Shown in pieces: positions 1 to 14,704 of a stretch of DNA of 64,000 nucleotides. A program made the translations under genes and the position numbers. Position 1 is the stretch's first letter; each line of letters starts with the position of its first letter. Below the pieces are notes generated by a model. It was not told the origin of the DNA. It did not search any database and saw only the letters and a program-made list of their open reading frames with translations. The stretch comes from Climacteris rufus (Eukaryota > Chordata > Aves > Passeriformes > Climacteridae): contig VZRZ01007863.1 in the NCBI GenBank assembly GCA_013398175.1, forward strand, positions 462,838 to 526,837, given 5' to 3'.

Positions 1-2026
1 GTTTTTTATTAATAGAGTGTTATGGAGCTTTGAAGAGCAATTTTTTGTAATCCTGGATTCTGATTTCAGAAAGCTGGAAGTTTTAGTATCGTGTGCACTC
101 ATATACACAGTGAAATGCTGCAGGAGTAAAACAGTGCCTTTTGTTTTAGCTGTAAAACAGAAGTCAGAGACAACAGAGATAAAAGAAAAAAAAACAAAAC
201 TGGCTAAGTTGCAGGAGATGTGTTGCCTGTGTGAGGGTGTGGGCTGCTGGATTTACCTTTAGCAGCACAGATCCTTCTGTTGCTGCTTAATTCTTCATTG
301 CTAAATACACTCCTCAAATAAGAGTTATTTTATTACTTGTTCTGGCCATTTTCTATTCTTATTCTGTGTCTCTTGTTTCCAGCTGCTTTGCAGGGCTGGT
401 AGGAGTGATGGTCTGTCAATACACTTCAGGTCTGCCTGCATTTAATTTTTAATTTGTGACCCCTTTGTGGCTTGCCTGCTTGTATTTTTGATGAGCTGAG
501 ATAAGGGCATTTTGCTCTCCCTTTGATTGTTCATGCATTACTGATGGCATGAGCAGCCCCATGGCTGCCAGGGGAGGAGAGTTCTGGGGCTGTGGTGCCA
601 TTCCAGAAAAACAGGGAAATACAGGGAAAATGAGTACATTGACTGTGCTGCATGTTTCAGTGCATTCTGATTATTTTTAAGACATGAGGAGACTGTTAGA
701 AGTCATTTTTAGGACAACCATAAGTAAGGTTGGTAATAACTGGGCTATATATGAGAAGCAAATTAGTATTCAGTATATCAAAGCACTGTCCTGTGGTTCA
801 TGAGATGCTGGATGTTAGAATAGTTGGTTTTTATAGCTACAGCTTTGTTTTGGTGTTGGGTCCAGCAAATGCCCAATTTTGTGCTGATCTTGGATGCATG
901 GACAGGTTTTGGGGTTAAGTGGCAATGCTGGCTGTGTGTTTAAGATATGAATGTTGATATTGGAGATGAGACTAACCTGACACTTATAATCTTGTTTTGT
1001 TTACCACAATTAATACTTGTAGCTGTGCTTGGTTATCTGTTTGGAGAAGACTCACTTTTAGGTGCAGATTTGCTGACCCCCTTGGCTAAGTGCAGTAGAG
1101 ATGAGTTGCATTTAATTGTGATTCCACAGATACTTGCCCTGCACCCCGTTTTACTGCTCCTGTGAGTCACAGCACTGGTTTCTCCATTTCGGATTGTAAG
1201 TTTACCTGCTACAGAAGTAAGGAAAAGTCCAGTGGGAAGAATGAAAACTTGCCTTCCAGAAGTGTGTTATCTTGGCAGTGCTTGTTATTTATGAGCACCT
1301 GCTCTCCTGATATTTACTTACAGTAGTTTATCCAATAGTTTTGCAGATGGTAAAGTTGTCTGTGTAATGGAAGCAGCTGTTTGGGAACACAACAGCTTGT
1401 CAAATGCATTAATTACATACACACACAGCTGTAAAGGAACTTTCCTTTTTCAGGTGTTTAACAATCCTCACCAAGCTGTAGCTGAAAAACACAGGAAGTT
1501 TATTTTATTGCAAGAAACAGCTAAGTGGTTTTTCTTCTTTGCTTTAACTTGTTTTATATATCAGTAGATATCATGGAAGTGAATTACTTTGCTGACTGTG
1601 GGGTTCATGGAGACATGTAGTAGCCTTGGAACACTATTTAGGTCTAATTGATAAATTTCTTTTCCCCTCCTCTTCAATTTTATTTAAGACAAGAGGTTAT
1701 CTTTATTGCAATTGAAGTGCAGTTTCCCAGAAGGATCTACATGTACCCTCTAATGTAATACTGAAGATATAATATTAGATAAGGTAAAAGTGAGCTATCA
1801 TTCTGCAAGGTTAATGCAGAGAGAGCATTATGGGTAAGACAGGAAGTTTGTAGATAGCAGTAGGGTATTTTTCTCATGGACTGTCCCTATTGAGTCATTG
1901 TACTTCAATTCTGGGTTTAGTAGTTGTGTACATCTTGGCTGTTGATTTTTTATTTTTTGTGATGTACTGCTGTGTCTGAGCAGGTGAAATCTGAGATGAC
2001 AGCAGCAGTCAGAAGGGTTTCAGGTT

Positions 2027-2040
2027 TGTGTGTGTGTGTG
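2027..2040. repeat. (TG)7 microsatellite
   Basis: Seven uninterrupted TG dinucleotides in intronic sequence. Short, but long enough to be length-polymorphic. Confidence 0.9.
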
Positions 2041-5000
2041 GCCTGATACTGCCTGGAACAGTCAGGGCTGGTTCTGCAGAGCCTGTGCCTTGCCCTTCAT
2101 TACCAGGTGCCTGCTTCTTGTATTGCCTTGGAATTCAAGGGCAACCACCACAGAGCAGGAGGCATCAGCTCTATCTTCAGATCAAAGGAATTTTTAAAAG
2201 TCACTCAAGTGATTAAGTTTGGGTGGTTTTTTTTTTGAGTGATGTGACCTCAGATGTGTGGCAGACACTGCTCTTCAGGACACTTCTAGGCCAGGTGCCC
2301 TTGTTTCATCCTTCCCCACTCCCAGTGCTGCTTGTTTTCTGCAGGAGATGAGACCAGCAGCTCATGAATAACAGCATCCTTCACTAAGCAACTGCATGTT
2401 TCTCAATATTTTTTCTCAATGCTGGGTGACAAAGAAGTTTTGTGGGGAGAAAAAGACTTGTTGATGCTGTGATGAAATCAATATCATCGTTCCCCACATA
2501 CAAAATGTTCAGTGAAGCTTGTGGTGGTGTGCTCACTTGATCCAGCTACAGTAGTGCTGGTGGCCAGAGTAGGTGCAGGTTTTTGGAATCCAGGAGTGTC
2601 AGCTCGTTCTTTGAGTGGTACAAACTTTGGGTTTCCCTGTGCAGCTCTGGTGAGGTTATTTATGGCCTGGAGTTTGTTCTTGCTCCTCCTTTGTCCTTGG
2701 CAAAGTGTTCCATGCCCTCGCCCTGTGGGTGCCCGAGGCAGTGCCTGTTCAGGTGTTTCCTGGGCTCCAGTGGAACAGAAAATAATGTATTTTATGTCCA
2801 CTGAGCAAGGCAAGTGCTTTTGTGGGCAGGTTTCCCTTCTCTTGCTGGGCTGCTGTCAAGTAGTTCATGTCCAGCACTTGAGCTTTAATCACTATAGAGG
2901 TTTTTTGTTTGCCTGCTTTTGTTTGTTTAGGGGAAGGGTGTGTGCAGAATGGATCAACTCCCAAACCAACGCTCCAGAATTACTTTCAAGCAGTGAAGAA
3001 ACACTGTGTTTGTTAAATAGCAGCAAACTCAGTCTCCCCTGAGTGGCTGTGTGACAGCAGCATTAGCAGAGTTCACATGGCCAAGTGAAAATAGTCTTCT
3101 GCAGGTCATCTTTCTTTGCAGTAAAAGGTTTGTGTTCAGACTTTGAAATAATATTATTAACAGCAGTAGAAGTGGGGAAAATTGAGAACAATTGTAGTCT
3201 CCACAGGTGATGTTATTTTAAGTTTTTTCCTTGATTTTTAACTTCACTGAAGTACAGTGTTGTATTCCCTGCTGTTTTCAGAGTTGCATTTGTCCATGTT
3301 TTTTACTCCAGTTCCAACACTTTTGAACCCATATGTGTATGGGATGTATGGGAGGGCTGATGCTATTGTTTTATCTTTTTGAGATGGTTCTTACAAAACA
3401 TGATAACCATGTCTGGGAAGGCTGTTTTCTACTGCTTCAAGCAGAAAGCAAAAAAATAAACTTTTCTGACTCATTGACATTTTGGGAGAGTAGGATTTAT
3501 ATCAAATTATTTAATTTACTCATCTGTGAAAAGATGATTTTGACAACTTGCATAAACTTTACGATATCTGTGTGTTATAAATTTTCCAAGTGAACAGAGC
3601 TGGACAGGAGTTGTCATAAATTTATTTGAAAGTAATATGCTGACAAATACAAAATGAAAAAAAAATTACTGTTGATCTACATGTGGAAACAGGCTAAAAA
3701 TATTTGTATTGAAATTTGTTGCTTCATAGCTTCCTCTTGTTTTTACATAAATTTAAAATCGAACTGTTAAGATTACCATTAATGAGTTAAAATGATTTTC
3801 TGTCACATGACTGAAGAGAAAAGGTATAGATAGGTTTTGTTTATTAAATTGTTTTGATATGTTCCCTGATAAATTATTTGTATAAATTGTGTTTATTGTA
3901 GGGCTCAAAAAAGAGAAATCAATAGAGCATGTAGAGAAAGACCAGACTTGTTACAGCTGCACTTGGTAGCTTAGTATTGATTAGACACAAATATTGAGTT
4001 TAATGACAATAAATGACATTAAATGTTAACCATGATAGTGGAGAAACACTGTAGAACAGGAAAAAAAATTACTTCATCATGGTTGTGAAAGGAAGTGTTC
4101 ATTCTGAGGAACATTAATTTTGAATTTTGGATGTGCTGAAACATTTTGAGTTTGCTGTAGCTGTACAGTAGCATGGACAATGTAACTGGATTGTTGTGCT
4201 GGCACTTTGGAATTTCAGGCAGTGGCCAAAATGTTGTCCTTTCAGGACTTTTTTTTTCCCTACAAAAATGTGACATTATAACATTGTGACATCCTGTTGC
4301 CTGAAGATCCAGCTTGTTCTGCTGAGATTGCATCCAGCCAAATTGGGGAAGGTTTTCTCTGGGTTGCTGGAATAGCAGTGACAGATGTGTGGGAGAACTG
4401 GCTGTGCTCCCTGGGGCATCTGCTGGCCCAGCTCTTCCAGAGGTGCCTTTTGGGGACCCCCTGTTTGCTGGGACAGCAGTGGGAAGGTTGGTGGTGCAGC
4501 TTTCTTCTCAGGCAGTTCCTTCAGGAGAAGGTCTGAAGTCATCAGAATCCCTTGGTTTGCTCACAGAAGGGAACAATTGGAAAAATAAGGTTTGAATTGC
4601 AGCAAAGGGAGAAATCTGATGGACACTGAGGAGCACTCTGGAATCTGCTTTGTAAGATCAGGATCAGAGCTACTCTGGAAAGTCCAGCTGTGGGCTCCTG
4701 TCCTGAGCAGATCAGCCATGGGAGTTTGTATTCCTGTCACTGGAGAAATGAATGATACCCAGACTGGTGGGTTTTGTACACTGGACACAAAATAGGAGCT
4801 GGGCCACTTGGATTCTCTTCCTGCTTTTCTCAGTAATTGTTGTTGTAACCTTGAACAGGACGCATGACTTTTTTTCTGTGCCTCATTTTTTGTACAGATA
4901 AAATAGGATAATATTACTTAACCTACTTCTTGGGAGAGTTTCTAGTCCAAATGTGTCTCAAGTGCATTGGGTTCTTTGGACAGAGATGTTTTGTATATGC

Positions 5001-8000
5001 CAAGTATTATATAGCCAGTGACTAATGTTGTTTGCCTGGCAGTCTGGAAAAATGCCCTTTATGGACTTTTAATTCTGTGTTATTTTGGGCAAATGTCTGG
5101 TGAAATGCCCTTGCTGTTCAGAATTACATTCATGTTCTGTTTTTCCTTTTCTTTTTTCTTTTTTTAATATGACTAGAAAACAGGTGGTTACCTCTCTGCT
5201 TCCAACTGCTGCAGTTATTAATTACTGCTCAGTTGTCTGCCTGGAGAATACTGACTTTTATTATTGCAGGGTTGATTTCAGTAACCAGCAGTGGCAGGAA
5301 TGGCAAATTCAGGTGGTGTGCAAATTATCCTTGATATTATAATGATGCAGGAAAAAGCACTGACAAAGCTGTGATGAGGAAGAAATTGCTTGTACCAAAA
5401 TGTAAAGGAGGGAGACAGGAATTTCAGTAGTCTGTGTGTGCTTTACTGGAGGAGGGTAAAAGGTGGGACATGACATTTTTCTGAGGGTCTCTGAGCTCTG
5501 CAGTGCCAGTCTAAAAGAAGAAAGTGAATATAATGAAATGGGGAAAATAGTGAAAACCATAAGGAAAGCAGGGAAGTTCATAACAATAATAGCAACAGTA
5601 AAGGCAGAATTGCCAGCTGCTGTTTGTTAGATGGGGTTTATTTTCCCTGGAGATGCTGCCTAAAGCAGTGTCTGGGGGCATTAGAGATGGATAACATTAG
5701 TTATGTCCATCTTCTCTTGGAAAAATGCATCTTCCCTCCTCAGCTGTGAATCCCTGGAATCTTCAGCTCTTGGGCTTTCTTTTTCTTTGCCTTTGATTTC
5801 TATGTGGGTTTCAGACAAAAGTCCAAGCCAGGGCTATTGTAACTATTTTATTGTTACCCTGTATAGCTATAAAAGTGTTTTTGACACCTGACAATCTGAA
5901 GAAAAGGAAATGAAAATTATCAATGTCTTTTTTCTTTGCACTGTGGAAAGATGCTATGGCAGGTGAGAATTTCCCACATATGCTGTCTTGTGCCAGAACA
6001 GAGATTAGTTGCATTTCTTTGACATTTTAGTAGATTCAGGTTACTTTGTCACTTCAGGAAGAAAAGAATGATGAGTAACTTGATGTTTAAAAAAAATGAA
6101 AAATAATTAGCATTTGGTTCTGACTTATTTTTGCTACATAGTTTGAATGTTTCATGTCTGTGATCTTCCCAGAGTTATTGTGGTAATAATTCACACCAGG
6201 ATGCTATTGTGAAATAAGGTTGTATGTGTCCAACCAGAATTGCCTTTCTTACTGAATTTTTTTAGAATATTTTGTTTCGAATCTGAAGCAGCCTAAGAGT
6301 ATGATATGATGTTTTTCTATTGCTATGCCTGGTGTTTGTTGTTATTCAACAGTATTTTTCAAGGCTCTGATCAAAATAATGCTGTAAGCAGTACCAGTCT
6401 CACTTTTCCTAATTATGGGAAGTGATCTATCAATAACACACTATTATAAATCACAGCCCCCTTGTCAGCTGGTGGGAATTACTTAATGCTTTGCAACACC
6501 TTTATTTGCTAATGAGTGGGTTTTTTTCCCTGTTTCTTTGATAAGTATTAATGTCCTAGCTGTTAGCCTATTTCAGGATGGAAATGATTGATGTGGCTCT
6601 GTTTTAACCAAAACACTTCTGCCCACTCCTGGTTCTTCCTCCCCCAACTCCTTTATTCCCTCTGCAAGAACTCCTCATACAGTTCATGTTGGTTGGCTCA
6701 AATATGTAATTGATAAGTCAGTGATCACTTTCCCTTTCTAAGTTGTGTGATGTGGTCATCAAACCAAATTGGTTAAAGCTGCATTGCTTTGTATTAATAG
6801 CAGAGTTTGAATCCTTCTAAGCCAGGCACAGACACAGAAACGTGGCCACCCATGGGTAACTCATGGTCCAGCCGTGAGAAAAGGCTTTACTTTTAGAAGC
6901 TGAGGAATACAGCAAAGCATAACTGGAAATCCATGTTGTGTGGGGATTAATTGATGAATATGTAGGACTGCAGAACAAGTGCAGCCTTGTGAGAAAGCCT
7001 CAGACCCAGCATCCCTTTGAATTCCCAGTTCTCCTGCTGCCTCAGCTCTCTGTGGCTCAGCCTGACTCCCTGCTGCTGATAAAGCCTGACCATCTCGTGG
7101 ATGGTGCCACCATGAAAACACAAAGGATGTCTTCAGAGGCTCAGTGCCCTGCCTCGCTTTCTTTGAGGCAAATTAAAGATGTTGGTAAAGCATTTGGTGA
7201 CCTTCATATGAAGGGCATTTGAGGAATATGAACACTAATATAAAATAACTGATGCAGGTGATAAGCATCCCACAGATACTCTTTATATGGAAAAGATTTT
7301 TTTTTTTGTAGCTTCTAGAGGAAATCAAATAAAATAGAAAATTTAATTATGTCACCCTGTTGCTCTCTACTTTTGTTGTTGTCAGGTCTTTTATTGTGAC
7401 TGTTATTTGTTTTGTTTTTAATGCAGAAGTGCACTCATCTCTCTTCTTCTTTGGAGTTCTCCTTCAGACTTACTGAAGTTGCCCCCCCCAACAGTTCACA
7501 TTGGTTTTATTTGTTTGAATTGCATATAAACAATGCTCAGTTCTTCCTCATTGTATCTTGAGCATGTGCTGTTCATAATTGGGCTGCAAAAGATGGAGAT
7601 GGCCTAACAGCTAATAAGATTGAGACTAGACTGTAAGGAACTGCATGGAATCAAAACCACAGTTCTGACCACTGGTTGCTGCTTCGTGGAAATGTGTATT
7701 TGGCAAAAATGTGGCAGCAGTTTTATACTGAGCAGGAGTTAATACTGAGCTGCTGATGCTGAAGGTTTGTAACCCCCAGAGGGTCTGTGGTGACCCTCGA
7801 AATCTCATGCCTCTGGCCTCAGTGCAGACTGATTTTTGTTTTCCTGGGAGGGAAGAATAATCCTGGACAAATGGTGGTGTTTTGTGGCTCTGTGACAGTT
7901 GAAGAATGTGAACAAGAAATTACAGCTCATGACATCAGGACCATTCCTGGGTAAGAACTGTAGGCTGTGTAGCTGTGCCTGGCTGTCAGGCTTCTTGAGT

Positions 8001-8455
8001 GGTTTCAGAGACATGGCTTGGCTCTCCTGGAATCTGAGTGGTGCCGTGGTTGGGCTGGTTTGGGGATTGATAGGAAGGTAGAGGAGAGATCAGAATATGA
8101 ACATTGCACTCAGAGCTGCTTCCCTGCTAACTCCATTTGCTGCTGGTTTGAGCTGGCATTTATATCTACCAGAGTTGTAAAATCCTGAAATTCTGGAAAT
8201 AAAGACGACTTATCAGTACATGTTATCATGTCCTTTGCTGATACAAGATTAGCCCAAGCATTTATAGCAGTTCACTTAATCTAATTTTAAATGCCTGAAT
8301 GTAAAGATTCTTTCAGGAGAAACAGAAAACATGAATAAAATCTTTTAACCACTGACACTTGTTCAGGTGCAGTATATGTGGAAGAAGATGTCCTCTGAAT
8401 TAATAAAAGATTTAATGAAAGCTGATTGATTCTACCAGGTGCTAGTCTTTCACCT

Positions 8456-8483
8456 TTTTGATCTTTTCACAGAAAGATCAAAA
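8456..8483. repeat. Perfect 11-bp inverted repeat with 6-nt loop
   Basis: TTTTGATCTTT at 8456-8466 is followed, after the loop TCACAG, by its exact reverse complement AAAGATCAAAA at 8473-8483. A further C/G pair can form if one T is bulged. No flanking target-site duplication or transposon end was recognised, so I call it only a hairpin-forming inverted repeat. Confidence 0.8.
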
Positions 8484-11400
8484 GTTTCTGTATCCTGAGC
8501 AGCAGTTACCTTGTTGAGCCCTTCTGTGAAGTTCTTCACTCAGTGTGAAGCATTCAGTCGTGCTTTGGAGCTGCACTGAGTGTGCTATAAACTTAAGTCC
8601 CCAAGTTAAATGTCTAAAACAGGAGTGGGTGAGTAATCTGAAAGGAGGAATGGCACATGCCTGCAGTTGCACAGTTGCCTGGTCTTTGAGTGAGTTAAAA
8701 ATGCATTTCTTGGAGTGTATACTTTTTATATGCTCACAAATTTACTTCTTCCCAGATACCTCTTCTTCAAAAGCCCATAGAGAGACAAGCTGACAGTAAT
8801 AACTAATATCCTTATTAGATGGAATTAGTGTATATCATCATTATGAGAAGTAATGACCATGTTGAAATGCTAAGGATATTTTCAAGATTACTTCAGACTT
8901 GGTTGGAAAGTAGGGTATAATGGCTACATCTTGCAGCACCTAATGAAATCACAGAGGTCTTTGATGTTCAGTGTTGTGCTTTGGAACAAATAGTTCTATT
9001 CAAAACCAGCACAGTCTTGATTAATTTGGTTGTTGTATCTGGATTCTCTAAGCTTCTGTAACTGTAGTAGCAGAGTACTGAAGGTGCTCTGTGTACTGTA
9101 TGGGCCATTAGGCACAAAGGAATTGTATCTTGATGTGACATTTTACAGTATATTCTAAAATAGATGTATTTACTTCTCATTATATGAAACTGCAATTCCT
9201 GGGGAAATCAATATGGAAAATACCTACTAAAAGCCTCCCAGGATCTGCAAGCATGCACAAAAAGGAGCTGGATACATGTGCTATTACCCACAAGTGGTGG
9301 GTTAAAGTGAATTATTTTAATCTTTTCATGTCAACATCAATTCAGTATATTTTCCTTATTGCACCAGCCTGTTACTGCTACAGAAGATGCAGAGAATGTG
9401 GACTGGAGCAGAAAGAGTCCTCAGGTGTCTTGAAACTGTTTTAAGCTGCCCATGGTTTGAAAATACTCAAGAATCTGTGATATGAGCTGTTTGACATTTT
9501 TCCTATTCCAAATGCTCAAAGGAATAAATCTGCATAAAGAGTGTTGAAATGAGAGAGTCTTTGCGACAATGTCTGGATCTCTGAATGTTACTTTATTTCT
9601 CTTTTGGCTGACCACCACGATAAAACAGCTGAATCAAATACGTTCCTTTATGTATAAAATATATTTTTTGGGGTTTTGACAGCTTGTTTCCAGTTTTAGT
9701 CTAATTCCGTTTGAAACAGCTGTTCCTGATCTCTGCAAAACAGTTTTCTGATGGAAATCATGACATTCTCAACTCCTGCAGTGTTACTGGGCTCTGTCTC
9801 ATTTCAGATGGTGGCTTTTCTTTATGGAAAAAGAATTCTTCATTCAGAGAAAACGTCACTTTTGTCTCAAATAAGCTGCAGTTAAAAAGATAATGGCTTC
9901 CTCCTCCCTCCGAGGTTATCCCTCAGTGAGGGGGATATATGTTTCTCCTTTGAGAAAAAACATCCCTGTGTGTTTTACCATTAGTTAGATTTTTGTTCTA
10001 ATGTTCCCTGCCCTGCCCATCTGCTTTCAGTTGGGTTCTATTTAGAGTCTTCTCTGCAGTTGTCTCTGCACTCAGACTTAACAAGTTCTCTGCTTTGCCG
10101 TCTGCTTCAGTTTTACTCTGGAGTCAAATCTTGTATTTTCAGAATTTTCAGTGTAGCATTTTCAGTTTGCTCAGTGCCATCTTTTTTTTTTTTTCCTTTT
10201 TTTTGGCCGCACTGCTTGATGCCTCTTCCAAAACTGTTTGTAGAAATTTCATAGATCACAGAGCTGATCAAGTCTGTAAGCTCTCTTGTGCTTGATAAAG
10301 CACCAGCTAACCTTTCATTTCCAATTTTCTGGTTCTTTTGGACACCCTGTGTGTAATATGGAGTGAAGTGAATAACTTTCAGCTCAACAGAACTTGCTAT
10401 GTGGTTGACTCTGTGAACACGAGTGGATGATGTGGACTTCTGAAAACACTTCTGATGGGGAGGATGATGGTTTTGGGAGCACAAGTGTTGCCAAGTTTGT
10501 CATGGGACTGGAAGGATTCTGGAGTTGTAAATCCTCTTTCCTCACAAATCACTTTGTTGTGCATGTCTTTTTCCAGCTATAAAATATGTAATTTTAAAAT
10601 AGGGGTTGTGCTACAGAATGAGTGCTCAGAGAAATCTGAGAGAGGTGCTGCACACAAGTAGGATCCTTGGTGGTCACTGGTCTTCACTTCTGAGCCCACT
10701 ATGGACAAACACCATCCTGAGGTCTCTTTTGGGTTTTTTGTTAAAGGATAATTTATCAGCTCAAATGAAGCTACCATCCAACACAACAGGAAAGCTTTAA
10801 AGCTTTACTTCCTAAAGAGCTGTTAAATATGTTTTCCGTTCCAAATTCAGTGTTTTGCCTGGCAAATACTTTGGAGTGTTTGTAGTTTTCCTTGTATTTA
10901 TTTTTTTCCCACAGTCTTAAAAACCTGACATGGGGCTGCATTAGGATTAAGTGAGATTACAAACATCTTCTTTCCATCCCTCTTGTGTACCTTCTATGGC
11001 TACATCCTAATTGTATTGATATTGCATTCATCCTGCAAGAATCCGAGACCTTTAGTGTCTGCTGATGCTGCAGTTTTGATGGTGTGTTTTTCTTGCAAGT
11101 AAAATCAATTCAGACAAATCTTGGTAACTTTTACAAGAAAATAAAATGACTGTGCCAGGCAGCCACGGGAAGTTTTTTAAGCATGGCCTTGCTCTTAGAT
11201 CACATACAGGGTTGTTCCAGCAGAATCGATTGGTTGATCTACTAGATTTAAAGGTCAACTGTAATCACATTTCAGGAAGATTGAAGAAGATATAAAATTG
11301 CTCCTGTGCTTTTCTGGGTCGTGTACCCGCTGGTGGTGCTCTTTGCTTTCCCCTGTACATCTTCATTTACTCAGCCAGAGCATCAATACAGAAAGGGCAC

Positions 11401-14400
11401 AAGTCAATGCGCTCGCTTTCTGCTGTCGATGAGGGAGCTACTTAGTTGTTATTTCCTCCAAGCCAATACTTTCCCTCTGGAAGAGCTGAAGCAGAGAGGA
11501 GTTCACTACACCCTCCAGATTTGGAAGGAACAAATCTCTGTTCCAGGGGAAAGCTGTGAGGAAAGCTGCAGTCTGGCTGTCTTGTCAGATAATCCACTCA
11601 ATTGCTTGAGTTGGTGCATCCCAGGGATGGTTCTGTCTGTTCAGAGAGCAGCACAGGTGGAAGAGAAAGTTGGCACAACCCCCTTCACGTGTGGGGACCT
11701 TCAAAAGAACTTCTCATTACTCCTGTTTTATGCAGCTTGGTGTTATACAGGTGTCCATAGAGACCAGGCAGCTTTGGAATATTCTGTTTTGTAAACAGGG
11801 TGTTTTAAAGTTGTATTTTCATGTAATAGGCAACAATATCTGCATATACAGGTGAATAAATTTCTTTATTTTTTTGCGAGAGTCCAAATGAAACTACTGC
11901 TTTGCCATAGCAGGTTGCATGAATTAAAAGCAGCAGGGATATGGAATGTTCATCTGCTCATATACAATTAATTTTCCTTCCGAAGTAAAAGAGTCCTGAA
12001 ATGAAAAAGGGGTTGATGAAGGAAAAAGATTCTATTTAAGTTGGTAAACCAAAACACATTAAAGTTTGTTCCCTCATGAATCATGTTATTGCTATATCCA
12101 TTTGATAGAACTTTATTCATGAATTTTAGCTCTTTTCCTGTACTGATAAACTTGTCCTGTGTGGATCTTGCATGGAATAACAGAGGAGAAGAAGTATTTA
12201 AGATGCAATAGACTTCAATGGCGTGGGAGCTGTTCCTGAATCAGGGAATACAGTATTGCAGATTCTTTTAGCTAATCTAAGTAACTTTGATTTTTTTTTT
12301 TTTTTGTGGCTAGTAAATGCATATTTGCTGATGGTCAGGCTATGGAAAGGGTTTTGTTGTGTTAGCAGAACAAGGAAAGATGATTCTTTTAAAAAGTCAC
12401 ATTTCTTCAAAAAATCTGTTGTAGGTCATGTTAACTGTTTTACAAAGGTTATTTGTAGTAGAACTCCCTGAGCCTAAATTAACTCAGAGAGTACTGTCCT
12501 TAGTGCATTTTCATATGTGCTAACTTGCAAAATGTAGTAATTCCCAGATGGATGGAAATCAAGGTCTGTGGCTTTTCTCTAAGCATCCCTGACCTGCTTT
12601 TAAAGCAGACATGGACATACAGCAGTGGCTGAAGGCTCTGCTTGAGTGGGCTGAGGAGACATTTATGGTGCATTTATTTAAGGTGCCCTTTTTCAGAGAT
12701 TCTTGCTCTGCTGGCTGCCTAAATTCAGTCTGTGTTTTGCTTTGTCAGCCACTGTGAAGTCTGGAAAACTAATGTCTCATGTTCACTACTCTTACAGTAA
12801 ATATGGAAAGGTTCTTTTTTTTCTAAATAAATAATGGGCCAGGGAAAGTTTTCAGAGACTTGCATGATCAGACTGGAGTAGGAGCACATCCTTTGTGGTT
12901 TTTCCAGTGACTGATAAAGTCAAACAGTGCCTTCACTGAATGATTTGGTTTTTCTTTTCTTGCAAGTTGCTTAAATCTATTTTTTTTTTAAACCTTTATC
13001 GATGTTTGCTTGTCATCATTAAAAGGGTGCTTAGGGAAACAATGAATCTTGTAAAGGGCAGAAGTAGTTTGAGTAGGGTACTGCAAATACAGTTATTAAT
13101 TTGATATCTGCAGTTGCATGTCATCCTGACCAGTAGGTTAGAAAGATTCTTGCAGGGACTTCAAAGAGGTTGAAAACAAGAATATATGACATGTTCATGG
13201 AGTTTTCAGGCTACAGGGAACTGTCAAGTTATAAAAGAATGCTTCTGTGTGAAAGGAAGTTTGCAAAGTCAGAAAAACCTGTCAGTAGGATTGTTAGTGT
13301 CATGTAAACTTTATGCCTTTTTCTCTTCTTGTTTTCCCTTCAAATCACAGGGCTCTATATCCCTTCTTTTTTCAGCTTGGTAATTGTAACAGCACATTGC
13401 TGCTTGGAATTGAAACAGTTTAATATAGGATCCATCAGTTACCACTATAAAATACCCATTAGGAAAGGGGAAGAAAAATTCCTTTGTTATCAAGAGTATT
13501 TAAACAAAAGTGTTTAATCAATCTTAATAGTTTGCTTTCTTGAGAAGAGCAATGCCAGTGGCAGGAGGATGTTGGGACTGTACGTGCAGGTTCTGTTCCA
13601 GTTCTTGTACAATGTCTCAGGCTTAAGTCTGGAAAAAGAGTCTGAAAGCATCTTCCTTAGAACTTGCTTTAATATCCCACTTGATTATTAATTTAAAGAA
13701 CAATAACATTGGGTTGCTCACTGGGAGTGATAATAAACCTGTGCTTTGGAGTTTCTTTTACAGTCCTGCCCTAAGTGCAGGCAGTTGTGTGCTTGTGCTG
13801 AATTCTTCCATGAGCTGCTGGGCTTCCACAGCCATCAGCGTTCAGACAGTGCACTTTGGAGATGCCCTGCACTTTGGAAATGCTTCAGACCAATTTATTC
13901 TGGTCTTTTTTTCAACTCCAGTTGCCTCCAGTTATAATCTATAACAACAATATGTTGGTGTAATTATAATAAATTGTTCTCACCTTCAGTAGGATTTTTG
14001 TAGGAATTTGCATTGCAGAAGTTGTTGCAGACTCGTAAGAAAACAGATTTCAGAAAACACTGATAGGTGATGTTATTGAGTAAACAATACCTGGAGATTG
14101 CTTTAGTAAAATTCCTGAACTGTGAAAGCTTTGGATGTGGCAAATATTTCACAGAGGCATGGGAAGAAATGATGCTTTGGTGAGAGTCCCCTGGCTCTAG
14201 ACCATATTGTAAAACTGTGTGCTCAGGCCTTTTAGCAGCATCAGCAACTGTGTCAGTGAGTTTTGATTTAAGAAAAATAATAGACATATTCTATAGTAAA
14301 ACCCTTGTTCTAATGGATTTTTTAAAAATTAAAATAATCCTGTAGGTAAAACAGGAATATGTCAGCATAATCTGTAGCTGAGTAGCATCACCTGTCATGG

Positions 14401-14704
14401 TGTGCAGGGGAAGATGATATTTCCTCTGCTAAATCCAGCTACTGAGCTTGCCCTTTAAACAACCTGATTTATCACAGGAAACTTGCAGAGGAAGGAGGAT
14501 CTCATGCTTGGCTTTAAACTGAGGCTTTCACCTGTGCTCTGATTCCATAGCAAGTATATATTTATTTTAAGAGGTCCTTACGGTCAAAGAGTTTATAATG
14601 TTTTGGCCTTTCTGAAAAGTTTTGTGCTAGATTTGGAGATTATTTAAAGTCCTTGCATAACTGGTATATTGCTTAGTCACGATGGCCTTGAAATGCAATA
14701 CTTA

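Noticed and set aside
2512..3042. 176-codon open frame on +, hydrophobic stretches.
   Set aside because: No recognised domain and overlapping open frames on both strands. Nothing separates it from chance in intronic DNA.
10791..10806. 16-bp perfect palindrome AAAGCTTTAAAGCTTT.
   Set aside because: About one palindrome of this length is expected by chance in 64 kb, and no element boundaries surround it.
11306..11794. 162-codon open frame on +, beginning at a non-ATG codon.
   Set aside because: No known family, no ATG at its start and no splice context. A few CpGs make it mildly interesting but not a gene.
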